Assembly: GCF_900163755.1 (NCBI RefSeq)
Contig: NZ_FUKI01000108.1
Span: 1-64,000 of the forward strand
Reading direction: 5' to 3'
DNA: 64,000 nucleotides
DNA from: Crenothrix polyspora
Lineage (GTDB): Bacteria; Pseudomonadota; Gammaproteobacteria; Methylococcales; Methylomonadaceae
Made by a program: the position numbers and the translations under genes. The stretch's first letter is position 1. Each line of letters starts with the position of its first letter. Below are positions 44,924 through 53,745 of the stretch, one piece after another. The notes under the pieces were generated by a model. The model saw only the letters and a list, made by a program, of their open reading frames with translations. It had not been told where the DNA came from and made no database searches.

Positions 44924-45189
44924 TTGAGCTGTTCTAATACAGCGTCCAAGTCGGTATCACTGGCCGGATTGGCTTGCGCCCAGTTCAGTGCTTGCTGCAA
45001 ATCTGCTGCTGATTTAGGTTGTTGCAACCAGCGCTCATTGTCCGGAATAACCGTTGCGGTACGAATCAGCCAAACGCCTTGTTCTTGTTCTTCGACTAAT
45101 ACCTGCTTTCCTGCATATTGCTTGCCTAAGGATATTTGCCCATTGGCCCCAATGGTTTTGATGTTCGGTTGCGATACAGTTGTCGCCAT
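44920..45189 (-). CDS. AbrB-like antitoxin partner
   Basis: The ATG at 45189 follows GGGGAT and gives 89 residues. The N-terminal part (IKTIGANGQISLGKQYAGKQVLVEE) looks like a short swapped-hairpin AbrB domain, and the C-terminus (QALNWAQANPASDTDLD) is a flexible toxin-binding tail. It overlaps the toxin start as ATGA. It would neutralise the toxin and autoregulate. Confidence 0.65.
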   Translation of the reverse strand: MATTVSQPNIKTIGANGQISLGKQYAGKQVLVEEQEQGVWLIRTATVIPDNERWLQQPKSAADLQQALNWAQANPASDTDLDAVLEQLK

Positions 45190-45715
45190 AGTAATCCCCA
45201 TACGGATAAACGCACTACTGCACTATAGCACTATTTTATTAAAGTGAGCAAGGTAGCTTGGATGGGGCTGTTGGGAGCCAGGTAGCCAGGTAGGGTGGGC
45301 ACATGCTGTTCGTGCCCACGCGGAACAATGCGGTGATGCTTTTGGTGGGAAAAATTGCCTGCCCACCCTACATTTGACGGCTTTTGTTATAATCAAAATC
45401 CGTCTTGGCTGATCAATTTTGATATGTCACGTTATCGACGCGCCGATATTCCGGGTGCAGCCCAGTAGAGTGGGCAACGCTTTTTTGCCCACCCAATGCA
45501 TCGACAAAAACTGGGGATGGTATTTTTTGTATCCACGCGGAACATTCGTGGCTTTTATGGTTTGTATTATACTGCTGTCAATCAGGCTCGGCCAAAATTG
45601 ACCGGATTGTCTCTATTGTTGTCAGCGAGGTAGCCTGAATGGAGCTTGCGAAATCTATACACCTAATTGCAGAAAATAAGTGTATTATAGCGACAAGTAA
45701 ACATCGGAGAACGTT
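45190..45715. repeat. Repeat-rich spacer between two toxin-antitoxin modules
   Basis: No gene is supported in 526 bp. Present are GTAGCTTGGATGGGG-type and GGTGGGCACATG/CGTGCCCACGC palindromes (about 45245-45330) and the second copy of the ~115-bp direct repeat (45470-45585; GGTATTTTTTGTATCCACGC is shared but for one base). An AGCGAGGTAGCCTGAATGG unit lies at 45629-45647, just before the vapB leader. Confidence 0.65.
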
Positions 45716-45925
45716 ATGGACACTACTTGCATTCGTACCAATATTGTATTGGATAAACAACTGTTGGATGCTGCCTTGCAATCTACCGGCATAAAAACAC
45801 GCCGTGAACTCATTGAATATGCGTTACGTGAACTGGTGCGCCACAAACAGCAACGTAGATTATTGAGCCTTAAAGGCACTATTCAATGGGACGGTGACTT
45901 GGATACACTGCGAGCAGCAGAATGA
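45716..45925 (+). CDS. vapB: VapB-type ribbon-helix-helix antitoxin
   Basis: The 69-residue protein starts with CIRTNIVLDKQLLDAALQ and continues KTRRELIEYALRELV, a ribbon-helix-helix domain of the VapB/DUF2191 type. The C-terminal RLLSLKGTIQWDGDLDTLR is the toxin-wrapping tail. A CGGAGAAC ribosome site is present. It overlaps the PIN toxin as ATGA. Confidence 0.88.
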   Translation: MDTTCIRTNIVLDKQLLDAALQSTGIKTRRELIEYALRELVRHKQQRRLLSLKGTIQWDGDLDTLRAAE

Positions 45926-46326
45926 CACTTGTTGATACCAGTGTGTGGATTGATTTCTTTGGGGGGCGTGAGTTGCCACATGTGCAAATACTAGAGCATC
46001 TGCTGCAAACCGATGCGGATTTAGCCTTATGTGGCATTGTGCTGACCGAAGTATTGCAGGGCATCTCCAACGACAAACAGCACAAAACCGTTAAAGACTA
46101 CCTAGCTCCGTTGATTCAACTAGACATTCACGAAGCCATTTGGCTGTCTGCGGCGGATATTTACCGCAGCTTGCGAAAACAAGGCATTACCATCCGCAAA
46201 ACCAATGATTGTGTTATTGCCGCCACTGCCTTGTATTATCAGTGTTATTTACTACACAACGATAAGGATTTTGACGCTATTCAACAACATTACCCACTGC
46301 AAACGCAGTGCTTGCCCTCGCATTGA
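45922..46326 (+). CDS. vapC: VapC-type PIN ribonuclease toxin
   Basis: The 134-residue PIN protein has the first acid in LVDTSVWIDFF, a Glu in LTEVLQGI, and the later acids in KTNDCVIAATAL and DKDFD. This is the full VapC set. It cleaves tRNA or rRNA when freed from VapB. It is coupled to vapB by a 4-bp overlap and seems complete. Confidence 0.9.
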   Translation: MTLVDTSVWIDFFGGRELPHVQILEHLLQTDADLALCGIVLTEVLQGISNDKQHKTVKDYLAPLIQLDIHEAIWLSAADIYRSLRKQGITIRKTNDCVIAATALYYQCYLLHNDKDFDAIQQHYPLQTQCLPSH

Positions 46327-46334
46327 TGAAACTT

Positions 46335-46370
46335 GTAGCGAGGTAGCCTGGATGGAGCTTGCGGAATCCA
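46335..46370. repeat. GTAGCCTGGATG palindrome
   Basis: AGGTAGCCTGGATGGAGCTT followed by GCGGAATCCAGG repeats units at 44552, 45245 and 45629. The central CTGGAT/ATCCAG arms form a hairpin. It is one of a family of short dispersed palindromes around the toxin-antitoxin modules. Confidence 0.6.
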
Positions 46371-46521
46371 GGTTTATTTTTATAACAGCTAATTTTGCTA
46401 CAAAATAAAATTGTACTCATTAGTTGAATCCACCATTCTATTTTTATCAGAAATTTTTACAATTTCTGACGTAGTAAGACAAGTAACTATTTTGTCATGA
46501 GAAAGAAGATAGACGGGTAAT

Positions 46522-49179
46522 TTACGCGTTGACTTTATTTTTTAACACCACTTTACTCAAAGCCGGCAACACAATAAACGTACACACCATAATCCAAAAA
46601 ATACCCATAGTAATAATCAGCCCCATGCTGGCAATACCTTGATGCGGCGAAAATGCCAAACCGGCAAAGCTGGATGCGGTGGTTAATGCGCCATAAAACA
46701 TCGCTCTGGCGGTGCTGGATTGATAAATATTTTGTGTATCGGACAGCGAATGATGCAGTTTTTCCACCATATGAATGCCATTATCAACGCCTAACCCTAA
46801 TAATAACGGTAGCGCAATAATATTGGCGAAGTTAATCGGGGTATGCGTGAGTACCGTACTGGCCATCGTTAATAAACCTGCTAATAATAACGGTGTCATC
46901 ACTAACAGCGTATCAATTACATTGCGACGAATTACATACAACAGCAACGCAATGGTTACTAATGCAATGACAATGGCTTGTTGAAATGCGGCTATCACTT
47001 CTTTCATCGACTCCCAATACATAATCGGTAAATCCGTGGTTTCGGGCGCGATTGCTTGTACATCGGTAATAAATTGCTGAAGATTGCTTAGGTCATTTAA
47101 ATCTTTTTTAGGAAATATCTGAATTCGATACCAACCTTCCTTGCTTAACCAGCGGTCTTTAATATCCAGTGGTAAATCGTTTAATGTCACTTCACTGGCT
47201 TTAAAGCTGGTAAAAAGATCATTCATCACGTTAGGTAGCGTACCTAATAAAGCCGTTTGTATATTTTCAATGAAATCACGACGACTGGGTTCTTGGCGTG
47301 TGTCCAGTTCCAGCAGCATATCTTGTAATTCTTTTTTAAATGTACTGAAAGATTGTATTTCGCGGGCATCGGTTTTCGTGGGTAATGCCAGTTCAATGGC
47401 TTTTATTAAATGGGTAATACCCGGAATAGGATCAAGGTCAGGTTTTAACGCCGGAAAGGTTTGTGTTGTGCCCAAAGTTAGCGTCATGTCTTCAATAGTT
47501 AATAACTTGTTTTCTTGATCGGTAGGTATAAAATCAAACAGACTGATGGTTTTGTCCACGGATGCAATCGTCGCTAATTGCTGCTGTAAGGCTTTGGCTT
47601 TGGCTTCATTTTTTGCCAAAATGGTTAACGTCATCGGGGTGGTTTCTTTGTCTTTGGTTAGCTCTTTGAAGGCGATGACGGATTCGGTATTGGGATCGCG
47701 TAAATTAATGGGGTTAAAGTCAGTTTGCACTTTAAACACCAAAGCGATAGATATGGCTGCGACAGTTGCGGTGATAATGACTATCGGTTTAGCGTAATGC
47801 AATGTTGCTGTGGCGATTTTTTCGGCTAATGTGCTAATCAGGGCTTTATCGGTAAGCGTTTGTACGGGCATGGCCATAGGAATAACTTTTAATAAAGCCG
47901 GTAACACGATGAGAGTAACTAACAGGCAAATAAACAGGCTGGTACCTGCCAGTAAGCCTAATTCAGATACGCCTTTGTAATCGGTTGGAATAAACGCATA
48001 CAAGCCAATAGCGGTAGTACCCGCGCATAAAATTAAAGACGGACTGGTAGACATTAAGGTGCTGTAAACTGCTCGGCTTCGATCGACATGGTGGTTTAGG
48101 TTGTCACGGTAGCGCAGGCAAAAATGGATGGCGTATTCTACGCCTAGTCCCATATTGGAGACCGCAAAAGCGACTGAGATTAAATTTAATTCCTTAACAG
48201 AAAATGCCGCAAACGCACCACAAAACACCATGCCTAAAGCCAAAGTCAGTAAAGTGGCAATGGTAAATATAATGGATTTATAGGCGATTAATAAAATAAT
48301 GCATACCAAGACAATTGAGAAGATACTGGCCGTAAACGTACCGGCACTCATGCCAGATAGTTCATCGTCTTCAAGGCCTACTTCGCCAGTAATCCAGACT
48401 TTGACATTGGGTAAACTGGGATCCTGTATTTGTGCAATCGATTGCCGAATGGAGTTAATCGCCAGCTCAGCAGGGCGAATTTGCGTGTAATCAAAAGTGG
48501 GTAAAATAATAATAAAGCCCTTGGTAGAGAGCGGTGTTTTGAGTTTTTTCTCGGCAATTAATGCCTGCCAAGACAATAAGCTGGTGTGGCCATTGACTGA
48601 TTTATGCAGTACCGAAGAGACTTTATCAACCAAGGCCGCTAAATCGGTTGGTAAATTTTGGTTCTTATCGGTAGAGGTGAGTGCATCTTCAAAAATAGAA
48701 AAAAAGCCGGTTAAATTAGGCTGTTGGGTAATGCGACCAATAAAGGGTTGCGCCTGTGATAAGTTGCTGGCAATGGTTTGTAAATCGTCGTTGTCTAGGT
48801 AAAGTAGGCCGTTTTGGTTGAAAAATGCATTGTCGTTAGGAATGTAAACACTTTGAATAGTGTGTTTGTCGGTACTGAGTAAGCGACCTAGTCGTTTGGT
48901 GGCGGCTTTGGTTAATTCCGGCGTGTCCGATTCCACTACCAGCAATAAAGTGTGCATGTCTTGCGAAAAAGCTTTTTCAAAATTACGTCGGTTTTGTTGA
49001 AACGGTGCATCAGGGGCGATGAGTTCAGCGGTGTCGGTATTAATACTTAAATTATTGGCCGTGTACTGTATCGCAAAAAAAGTCAGCAGCGCCATTATCA
49101 GCAGTACAACGACTGGACTACGGAGCATCCAGTTTACCCATAAGGAAAGTAGCGTGCGAAAGTCAGTTTTTAGCGGCAT
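46522..49179 (-). CDS. hpnN: Hopanoid-type RND transporter HpnN
   Basis: The 885-residue MMPL-type RND protein has two halves, each with an N-terminal helix, a large periplasmic loop and a helix bundle. SINTDTAELIAPDAPFQQNRRNFEKAF and GLGVEYAIHFCLRYRD, with a later LGLGVDNGIHMVEKLHHS, are close to HpnN, which moves hopanoids to the outer membrane. Its presence suggests a hopanoid-making bacterium. No other hpn gene is adjacent. A broken partial copy of this gene lies at 35836-35991. No clear ribosome site was found. Confidence 0.85.
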   Translation of the reverse strand: MPLKTDFRTLLSLWVNWMLRSPVVVLLIMALLTFFAIQYTANNLSINTDTAELIAPDAPFQQNRRNFEKAFSQDMHTLLLVVESDTPELTKAATKRLGRLLSTDKHTIQSVYIPNDNAFFNQNGLLYLDNDDLQTIASNLSQAQPFIGRITQQPNLTGFFSIFEDALTSTDKNQNLPTDLAALVDKVSSVLHKSVNGHTSLLSWQALIAEKKLKTPLSTKGFIIILPTFDYTQIRPAELAINSIRQSIAQIQDPSLPNVKVWITGEVGLEDDELSGMSAGTFTASIFSIVLVCIILLIAYKSIIFTIATLLTLALGMVFCGAFAAFSVKELNLISVAFAVSNMGLGVEYAIHFCLRYRDNLNHHVDRSRAVYSTLMSTSPSLILCAGTTAIGLYAFIPTDYKGVSELGLLAGTSLFICLLVTLIVLPALLKVIPMAMPVQTLTDKALISTLAEKIATATLHYAKPIVIITATVAAISIALVFKVQTDFNPINLRDPNTESVIAFKELTKDKETTPMTLTILAKNEAKAKALQQQLATIASVDKTISLFDFIPTDQENKLLTIEDMTLTLGTTQTFPALKPDLDPIPGITHLIKAIELALPTKTDAREIQSFSTFKKELQDMLLELDTRQEPSRRDFIENIQTALLGTLPNVMNDLFTSFKASEVTLNDLPLDIKDRWLSKEGWYRIQIFPKKDLNDLSNLQQFITDVQAIAPETTDLPIMYWESMKEVIAAFQQAIVIALVTIALLLYVIRRNVIDTLLVMTPLLLAGLLTMASTVLTHTPINFANIIALPLLLGLGVDNGIHMVEKLHHSLSDTQNIYQSSTARAMFYGALTTASSFAGLAFSPHQGIASMGLIITMGIFWIMVCTFIVLPALSKVVLKNKVNA

Positions 49180-49372
49180 AGCGTATGTTCACTTGATGAA
49201 AGAGTAAAATTATAAACAGGGGAGGGCGCAAGAGTTATTTATCAAAATAACTCATCACCTAACGGCACTGTAATGGAATTAAGCCATGATCTTAGGCCAT
49301 TTGGCAATCAGCGAGTTGAGCCTTAATGGCATTAGGGTATTTGTTAGCATCGGGCAGGAAATCACGCTGTGT

Positions 49373-50590
49373 TTATTTTCGAGTACAGGATTTTAACAAT
49401 ACAGCGGCAGTTTTTCCCTGTAACTTTAATTGTTTTACCGCAGTGCCATCTATTGTGTGCAAATCGCCTTCAAGGGTGACGGTTTTTTCAGGCAATTGAG
49501 GTTGATTCAGTAATACTTGGCCACATTCAAAATCTCGACGCAATAGACCTTGCCACGAGTAACGTGGCTTCAGTGCTTTGCCTAAGTTTAGTGCATAACC
49601 TGGCCACCAATGGTCTGGTGTTGTCCAGTCGGGGTGATTGCTGCTAATGAAATCATTACCGTTACTGATCAATAGCGCGGTAGCAAGACCGTATTCGCGT
49701 TCAGTGGCCGTTGTGCCAAAATCCATTAAAATGCTACCAGCACCTTGTTGGTGTACGTAATCTAGGTAGTGCAAAAATGTTTCGTAACCCCACCTGTCGT
49801 TACCTGCTGTTAAGCCGCTGTCATTACCAGCACGTTCAATGTTAATATAGTCGGCTGCTTTTATTTGACGGTTGATAAAAGGATTTTCTGTGGTCATGGT
49901 ATCGGCATACCAAATGGCGTTATGGGCGATTTTAGCAGATGGGAAAGCACGACGAATTTCCTCCATAAATTCTGTAAAATAACGCTGCCAATCGGTCAGT
50001 GTCATGGGTTTATTCGTTAGTCTATCCATAGGTATGCGATGTATTTCATTGTTATCACTTACGCGCCATGTTAAATTAACATCATCTATCCAAACACCTT
50101 GATAACCTTTTGCTAAGGCAGTGCGAATTTCTTCGATTTTATATTTTTTAAAGTCAGGATTACTGAAGTCTCCCACAAATTGCTCACATTTTCCATGACA
50201 TTCCCACGGGATATAGAGCCTATTTTTTTGGGCATCTTGCATAATCCATTCAGGGTGTTTTTGAGCGATGTCACTGTTGACGTAAATGGCGTAGCTGTCG
50301 ATATAAAACCAGGCGTTAGGATACCAAGATAGTCGGGTATCAAAGTACGGTGTGTACGTTAATATGCCTTGATAGTGGCTTTGCATCCATTGCTGCTGCT
50401 TGGCATCAGGCTTTGTTGTATAGCTGTCAAATGCAGTATTGGCATGTTTAAAAAATCCGACTTTACCCGCGATAGCATGTGTATCTTCGTAGGAACATGC
50501 GCTGCTGCCAAACAAAAATAATACGCATAAAAAATACGGCGAAATACGCAAATATTTTTTTACGGAGAGTGGCAAAAAATTTATTTTCAT
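49373..50590 (-). CDS. GHL15-type putative glycoside hydrolase, likely lipoprotein
   Basis: The 405-residue protein has a hydrophobic leader with a Cys at 32 in GSSAC, a non-ideal lipobox. YQGVWIDDVNL places two Asp at the end of a barrel strand, as in the hypothetical glycosyl hydrolase family 15 (GHL15). AHNAIWYAD, ADYINIERAGND and GSILMDFGTT supply further acidic positions. It probably trims or processes a polysaccharide in the envelope. It is divergent from the Wzc-like kinase gene across a 775-bp gap, suggesting a role in the same exopolysaccharide. Confidence 0.7.
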   Translation of the reverse strand: MKINFLPLSVKKYLRISPYFLCVLFLFGSSACSYEDTHAIAGKVGFFKHANTAFDSYTTKPDAKQQQWMQSHYQGILTYTPYFDTRLSWYPNAWFYIDSYAIYVNSDIAQKHPEWIMQDAQKNRLYIPWECHGKCEQFVGDFSNPDFKKYKIEEIRTALAKGYQGVWIDDVNLTWRVSDNNEIHRIPMDRLTNKPMTLTDWQRYFTEFMEEIRRAFPSAKIAHNAIWYADTMTTENPFINRQIKAADYINIERAGNDSGLTAGNDRWGYETFLHYLDYVHQQGAGSILMDFGTTATEREYGLATALLISNGNDFISSNHPDWTTPDHWWPGYALNLGKALKPRYSWQGLLRRDFECGQVLLNQPQLPEKTVTLEGDLHTIDGTAVKQLKLQGKTAAVLLKSCTRK

Positions 50591-51365
50591 GACGATGGGT
50601 AGACTAATAATGTAGCGTTTTTATTAAGAATGCCTTTGGTTTTTACAGTGGAAACCCCGAAAAAACACACAGCATTACAATAGCCAAATCTCTTTAATAT
50701 CATAGGTGATTATACCTATTGATAGGATACTATAAATTGATTAGTCTACTACCGAAGCTTGATAAAACTATGTGAATTTTTAAAAAGAGATGTTCGATTA
50801 AGCACACTAAATGCGGTTAAGCTTAAGCGAATTTATGGGGACACATTACTGTTTTTTGTTTCAATGTCTTTCAATGAAAAAAATTGGAAATTATTGCAAC
50901 AAGGCTTTATGCTTACACTATTAAACATTTTTTTAGTTAAAAATAACGCTAAAATACTTAAAAATATGACGTATAGCAATGTAAAGTAAAGTAATATTTG
51001 GTAATATGATTAATTAATAAGAAATGTGGTAAAAAAACAATATAGTCGAGTTTTTTTTTACAGTCTAAAGTGTTGGCTGGTTACATGGCTTTGCTGTTGT
51101 TTTTGCCGCTGACTTAGGATGTTTATATCTTTTAATAGGGTTTAATACAGTTTTGCTGTCTTAGTTATCTAAGTGGTTTTAAAACGACAGCACTGTTCTT
51201 TCGGCTTAAATGCGCGTGCATGCCGAATAAAAATGGTTTTAATTTCAAAATATTACGTTTACGATAATGATCAGTAAGGTTACACACATTGATTGAATGC
51301 GGTATTTGCATTTACTGGATATGCATAAACTAATAACAACGAATTCAGAATTTAGGAGTTTTTAA
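50591..51365. other. AT-rich divergent promoter region
   Basis: No supported gene; a 76-codon plus-strand frame at 50759-50989 has no ribosome site and only biased composition. An ATAGGT/ACCTAT inverted repeat (50702-50719) with a further AGGATACTAT beside it may be an operator for the hydrolase gene. The last 60 bp carry the TAGGAG ribosome site of the kinase gene. Confidence 0.4.
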
Positions 51366-53666
51366 ATGAATAATGAGTCAGTGCAATCTGAATCAATCAA
51401 TGTAAGAAGTTTCTTCGCTACCCCGTCGGCTTCTGACGGTATTAGTATTCGGCAAATTTTTGCTGTGATATGGCGTAGAAAATGGCTAATTTTAGCTATT
51501 GTTTTGGGATTAAGCACCTTAGTTGCAGCAATCCTTTGGAATATTGCGCCGCTTTATACGGGGGAGGCGCAAATGATGATTGAAAATCGAGGGCGTAACA
51601 TCACCAAAATGGATGCCAGCGTACCGACCTTATCAGCAGATGCGGAAACCATTGCCGGTGAAATACAGATTCTTCGGTCACCGGATTTGGCGCGTGAAGT
51701 TATCAGAGAGCTTAATCTTGATCAGGATCCTGAATTTAACAAAATATCTGTTGATGATGACGATGACGGCGCTCAAGATGTCACACTGTCTAGCACGGTT
51801 AGTAGAAATGAAGAAAATAGCGGCAAACTGTTTGCGCCAGAGGAAAAAATTCTTGAAAATATTGTTGATTCTTCAGGGGTATCTGAAAAACAGTACCAAT
51901 CTGAATTACGTTGGACACAAATTATTGACAATTTTTTAAAACACTTAGATGTACAGCAACAAAAAGAATCGCGTGTTGTTACTATCAAATTTACGTCACA
52001 AAATAGAATTACTGCGTCGCGTGTGACCAATACCATTGTTAGTCAGTATATAAAAAGACAATTAGATTCTAAGTTTGAAGCAACAAAAATGGCTTCTTCA
52101 TGGTTAAATCAACAAGTTACTTCAGCGCAAAAACAGGTCAAAATATCAGAAGATGCTGTTGAATTGTATCGAAAAAATTCGGGGCTGTTGAATGGTAAGG
52201 ATGGTACGCTTATTCAACAACAAATTTCTGAGGTCAATTCGCAATTAATTGTTGCTAAAGCCGACAGGTCATTAGCGTCTGCACGTATGCGTCAAGCAGA
52301 GAATCTTTTAAACTCACACGGCGACATAGAATCCGCCAGTGAGGTCTTACAGTCTAGTTTAATTCAGGGCTTGCGTACTCAAGAGTCTGAGTTACAAAGA
52401 AAAGTTGCTGAGCTTTCTACTGATTACGGTCCTAAACACCCTAAGTTAGTGAATTTTGTTGCCGAACTTAACTCACTGCAAGATAAGATTGAAATAGAAA
52501 TCAGAAAAATTGTGAACGGCTTGACCAATGAATTGCAAATTACTGACTCCAGAATTGCCACACTCCAAGACAATATGGATGTACTTAAGGGGCAATTGGC
52601 CAAAGACAATACCGATAAAGTACAACTGGATGCGTTAAATCGTGATGCTGAAGCGAATCGTATGTTGCTTAATACGTTTGTTTCACGATTTAAAGAAATA
52701 AGCGCACAGGAAAATATGGAGGTTCAGCAAGCCGATGCTACCGTTATTTCGCGTGCTGGGGCTTTATCTGAGCCGACTTTCCCGAAAAAGAAACCTATTT
52801 TAGCTTTAGCTATTGTTGCATCGAGTATTTTAGGCATTATGTTAGCATTCCTAATGGAATACTTAATTCCTGGCTATCGTAGTGGCGAACAGATTGAGCG
52901 TACTACTGGACTGCCTTCCTTAGGCTTCGTACCGTTATTAAAAGGTGCAGGTAAAGTGGCGGGTATGTCTTTGGATAATTACATTGTGCAGTACCCACGT
53001 TCGGCTTTAGCGCATTCAATTAATGCGCTACGCTGGAATATTGATATCTCTGGCAAAGGTAAAGCACCTAAAACTATCTTAATAACATCGACAAAACCCA
53101 AAGAGGGCAAAACCACCGCTGCTGTCTGTTTAGCAAGAATGTATGCGATGGCTGGCAAACGTGTGTTACTTGTTGATGGCGATTCTTATCGTCCTGGTGT
53201 TATAAAAGTTTTTCAATTGTCGGATGCGCCAGGTTTGGCCGAAGTACTCTTAGAAGAACAGAGTTTAGAAAATGTTGTTTGGACAGAAAAATCAACAGGT
53301 CTCGATGTATTGCGTAGCGGTAAGCAAGTTACCGATTTAACCAGTATTTTTGCTTCTCCTCAATTTGATGTGTTTTTAAGATCTTTAGACAGCGCTTATG
53401 ATGCGGTTATTATTGATTCACCACCGATTGCTGCACGGGCTGATGCGCTTATTTTATCGCAAAAAGTTGATGCAACCATATTTGTTGTGCGCTGGGCGGT
53501 GACTAAACAAGAAGCTGTTAACTGGGGTATTAAAAAGTTAACTCAAGCGAATGGCAATGTTGCAGGGGCTTTATTATCAATGGTTGATGCCCAAGAATAC
53601 TCCAGCTACGGCTACGGTGATTCCGGTATGTATTTAAGACAATTCGACAATTATTACACTGAATAA
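51366..53666 (+). CDS. Wzc-like chain-length/tyrosine autokinase
   Basis: The 766-residue protein has two membrane helices (LILAIVLGLSTLVAAILW near 40 and ILALAIVASSILGIMLAFL near 480). They flank a periplasmic Wzz/GNVR coiled-coil, and a cytoplasmic BY-kinase follows. Walker A (TSTKPKEGKTTAAV, near 575), Walker A' (LLVDGDSYRP, near 602) and Walker B (AVIIDSPP, near 680) are intact, and the tail is Tyr-rich (EYSSYGYGD, NYYTE). Such proteins control polymerisation and export of capsular or exopolysaccharide. No Wza or Wzx gene is in the window; only the GHL15 hydrolase is nearby. Confidence 0.9.
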   Translation: MNNESVQSESINVRSFFATPSASDGISIRQIFAVIWRRKWLILAIVLGLSTLVAAILWNIAPLYTGEAQMMIENRGRNITKMDASVPTLSADAETIAGEIQILRSPDLAREVIRELNLDQDPEFNKISVDDDDDGAQDVTLSSTVSRNEENSGKLFAPEEKILENIVDSSGVSEKQYQSELRWTQIIDNFLKHLDVQQQKESRVVTIKFTSQNRITASRVTNTIVSQYIKRQLDSKFEATKMASSWLNQQVTSAQKQVKISEDAVELYRKNSGLLNGKDGTLIQQQISEVNSQLIVAKADRSLASARMRQAENLLNSHGDIESASEVLQSSLIQGLRTQESELQRKVAELSTDYGPKHPKLVNFVAELNSLQDKIEIEIRKIVNGLTNELQITDSRIATLQDNMDVLKGQLAKDNTDKVQLDALNRDAEANRMLLNTFVSRFKEISAQENMEVQQADATVISRAGALSEPTFPKKKPILALAIVASSILGIMLAFLMEYLIPGYRSGEQIERTTGLPSLGFVPLLKGAGKVAGMSLDNYIVQYPRSALAHSINALRWNIDISGKGKAPKTILITSTKPKEGKTTAAVCLARMYAMAGKRVLLVDGDSYRPGVIKVFQLSDAPGLAEVLLEEQSLENVVWTEKSTGLDVLRSGKQVTDLTSIFASPQFDVFLRSLDSAYDAVIIDSPPIAARADALILSQKVDATIFVVRWAVTKQEAVNWGIKKLTQANGNVAGALLSMVDAQEYSSYGYGDSGMYLRQFDNYYTE

Positions 53667-53685
53667 ACTGTCGTTTTTATTGCAA

Positions 53686-53719
53686 CCCCCTATGCACATA
53701 TTCACATGCACATAGGGGG
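53686..53719. terminator. Hairpin between convergent genes
   Basis: CCCCCTATG (53686-53694) pairs with CATAGGGGG (53711-53719). It lies between the kinase stop and the DUF2130 stop and can act on both transcripts, but lacks a T-run on either side. Confidence 0.5.
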
Positions 53720-53745
53720 ATATGTTACTTTGGCATCAGCCAATA

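Noticed and set aside
50759-50989. 76-codon plus-strand frame in the gap before the Wzc-like gene
   Set aside because: Composition is AT-driven, there is no ribosome site and no recognisable domain.
51070-51100. Possible sigma-54 promoter (TGGCTGG...TTGCT)
   Set aside because: The GG and GC elements are not at the required spacing of 10 nt in any alignment of this stretch.
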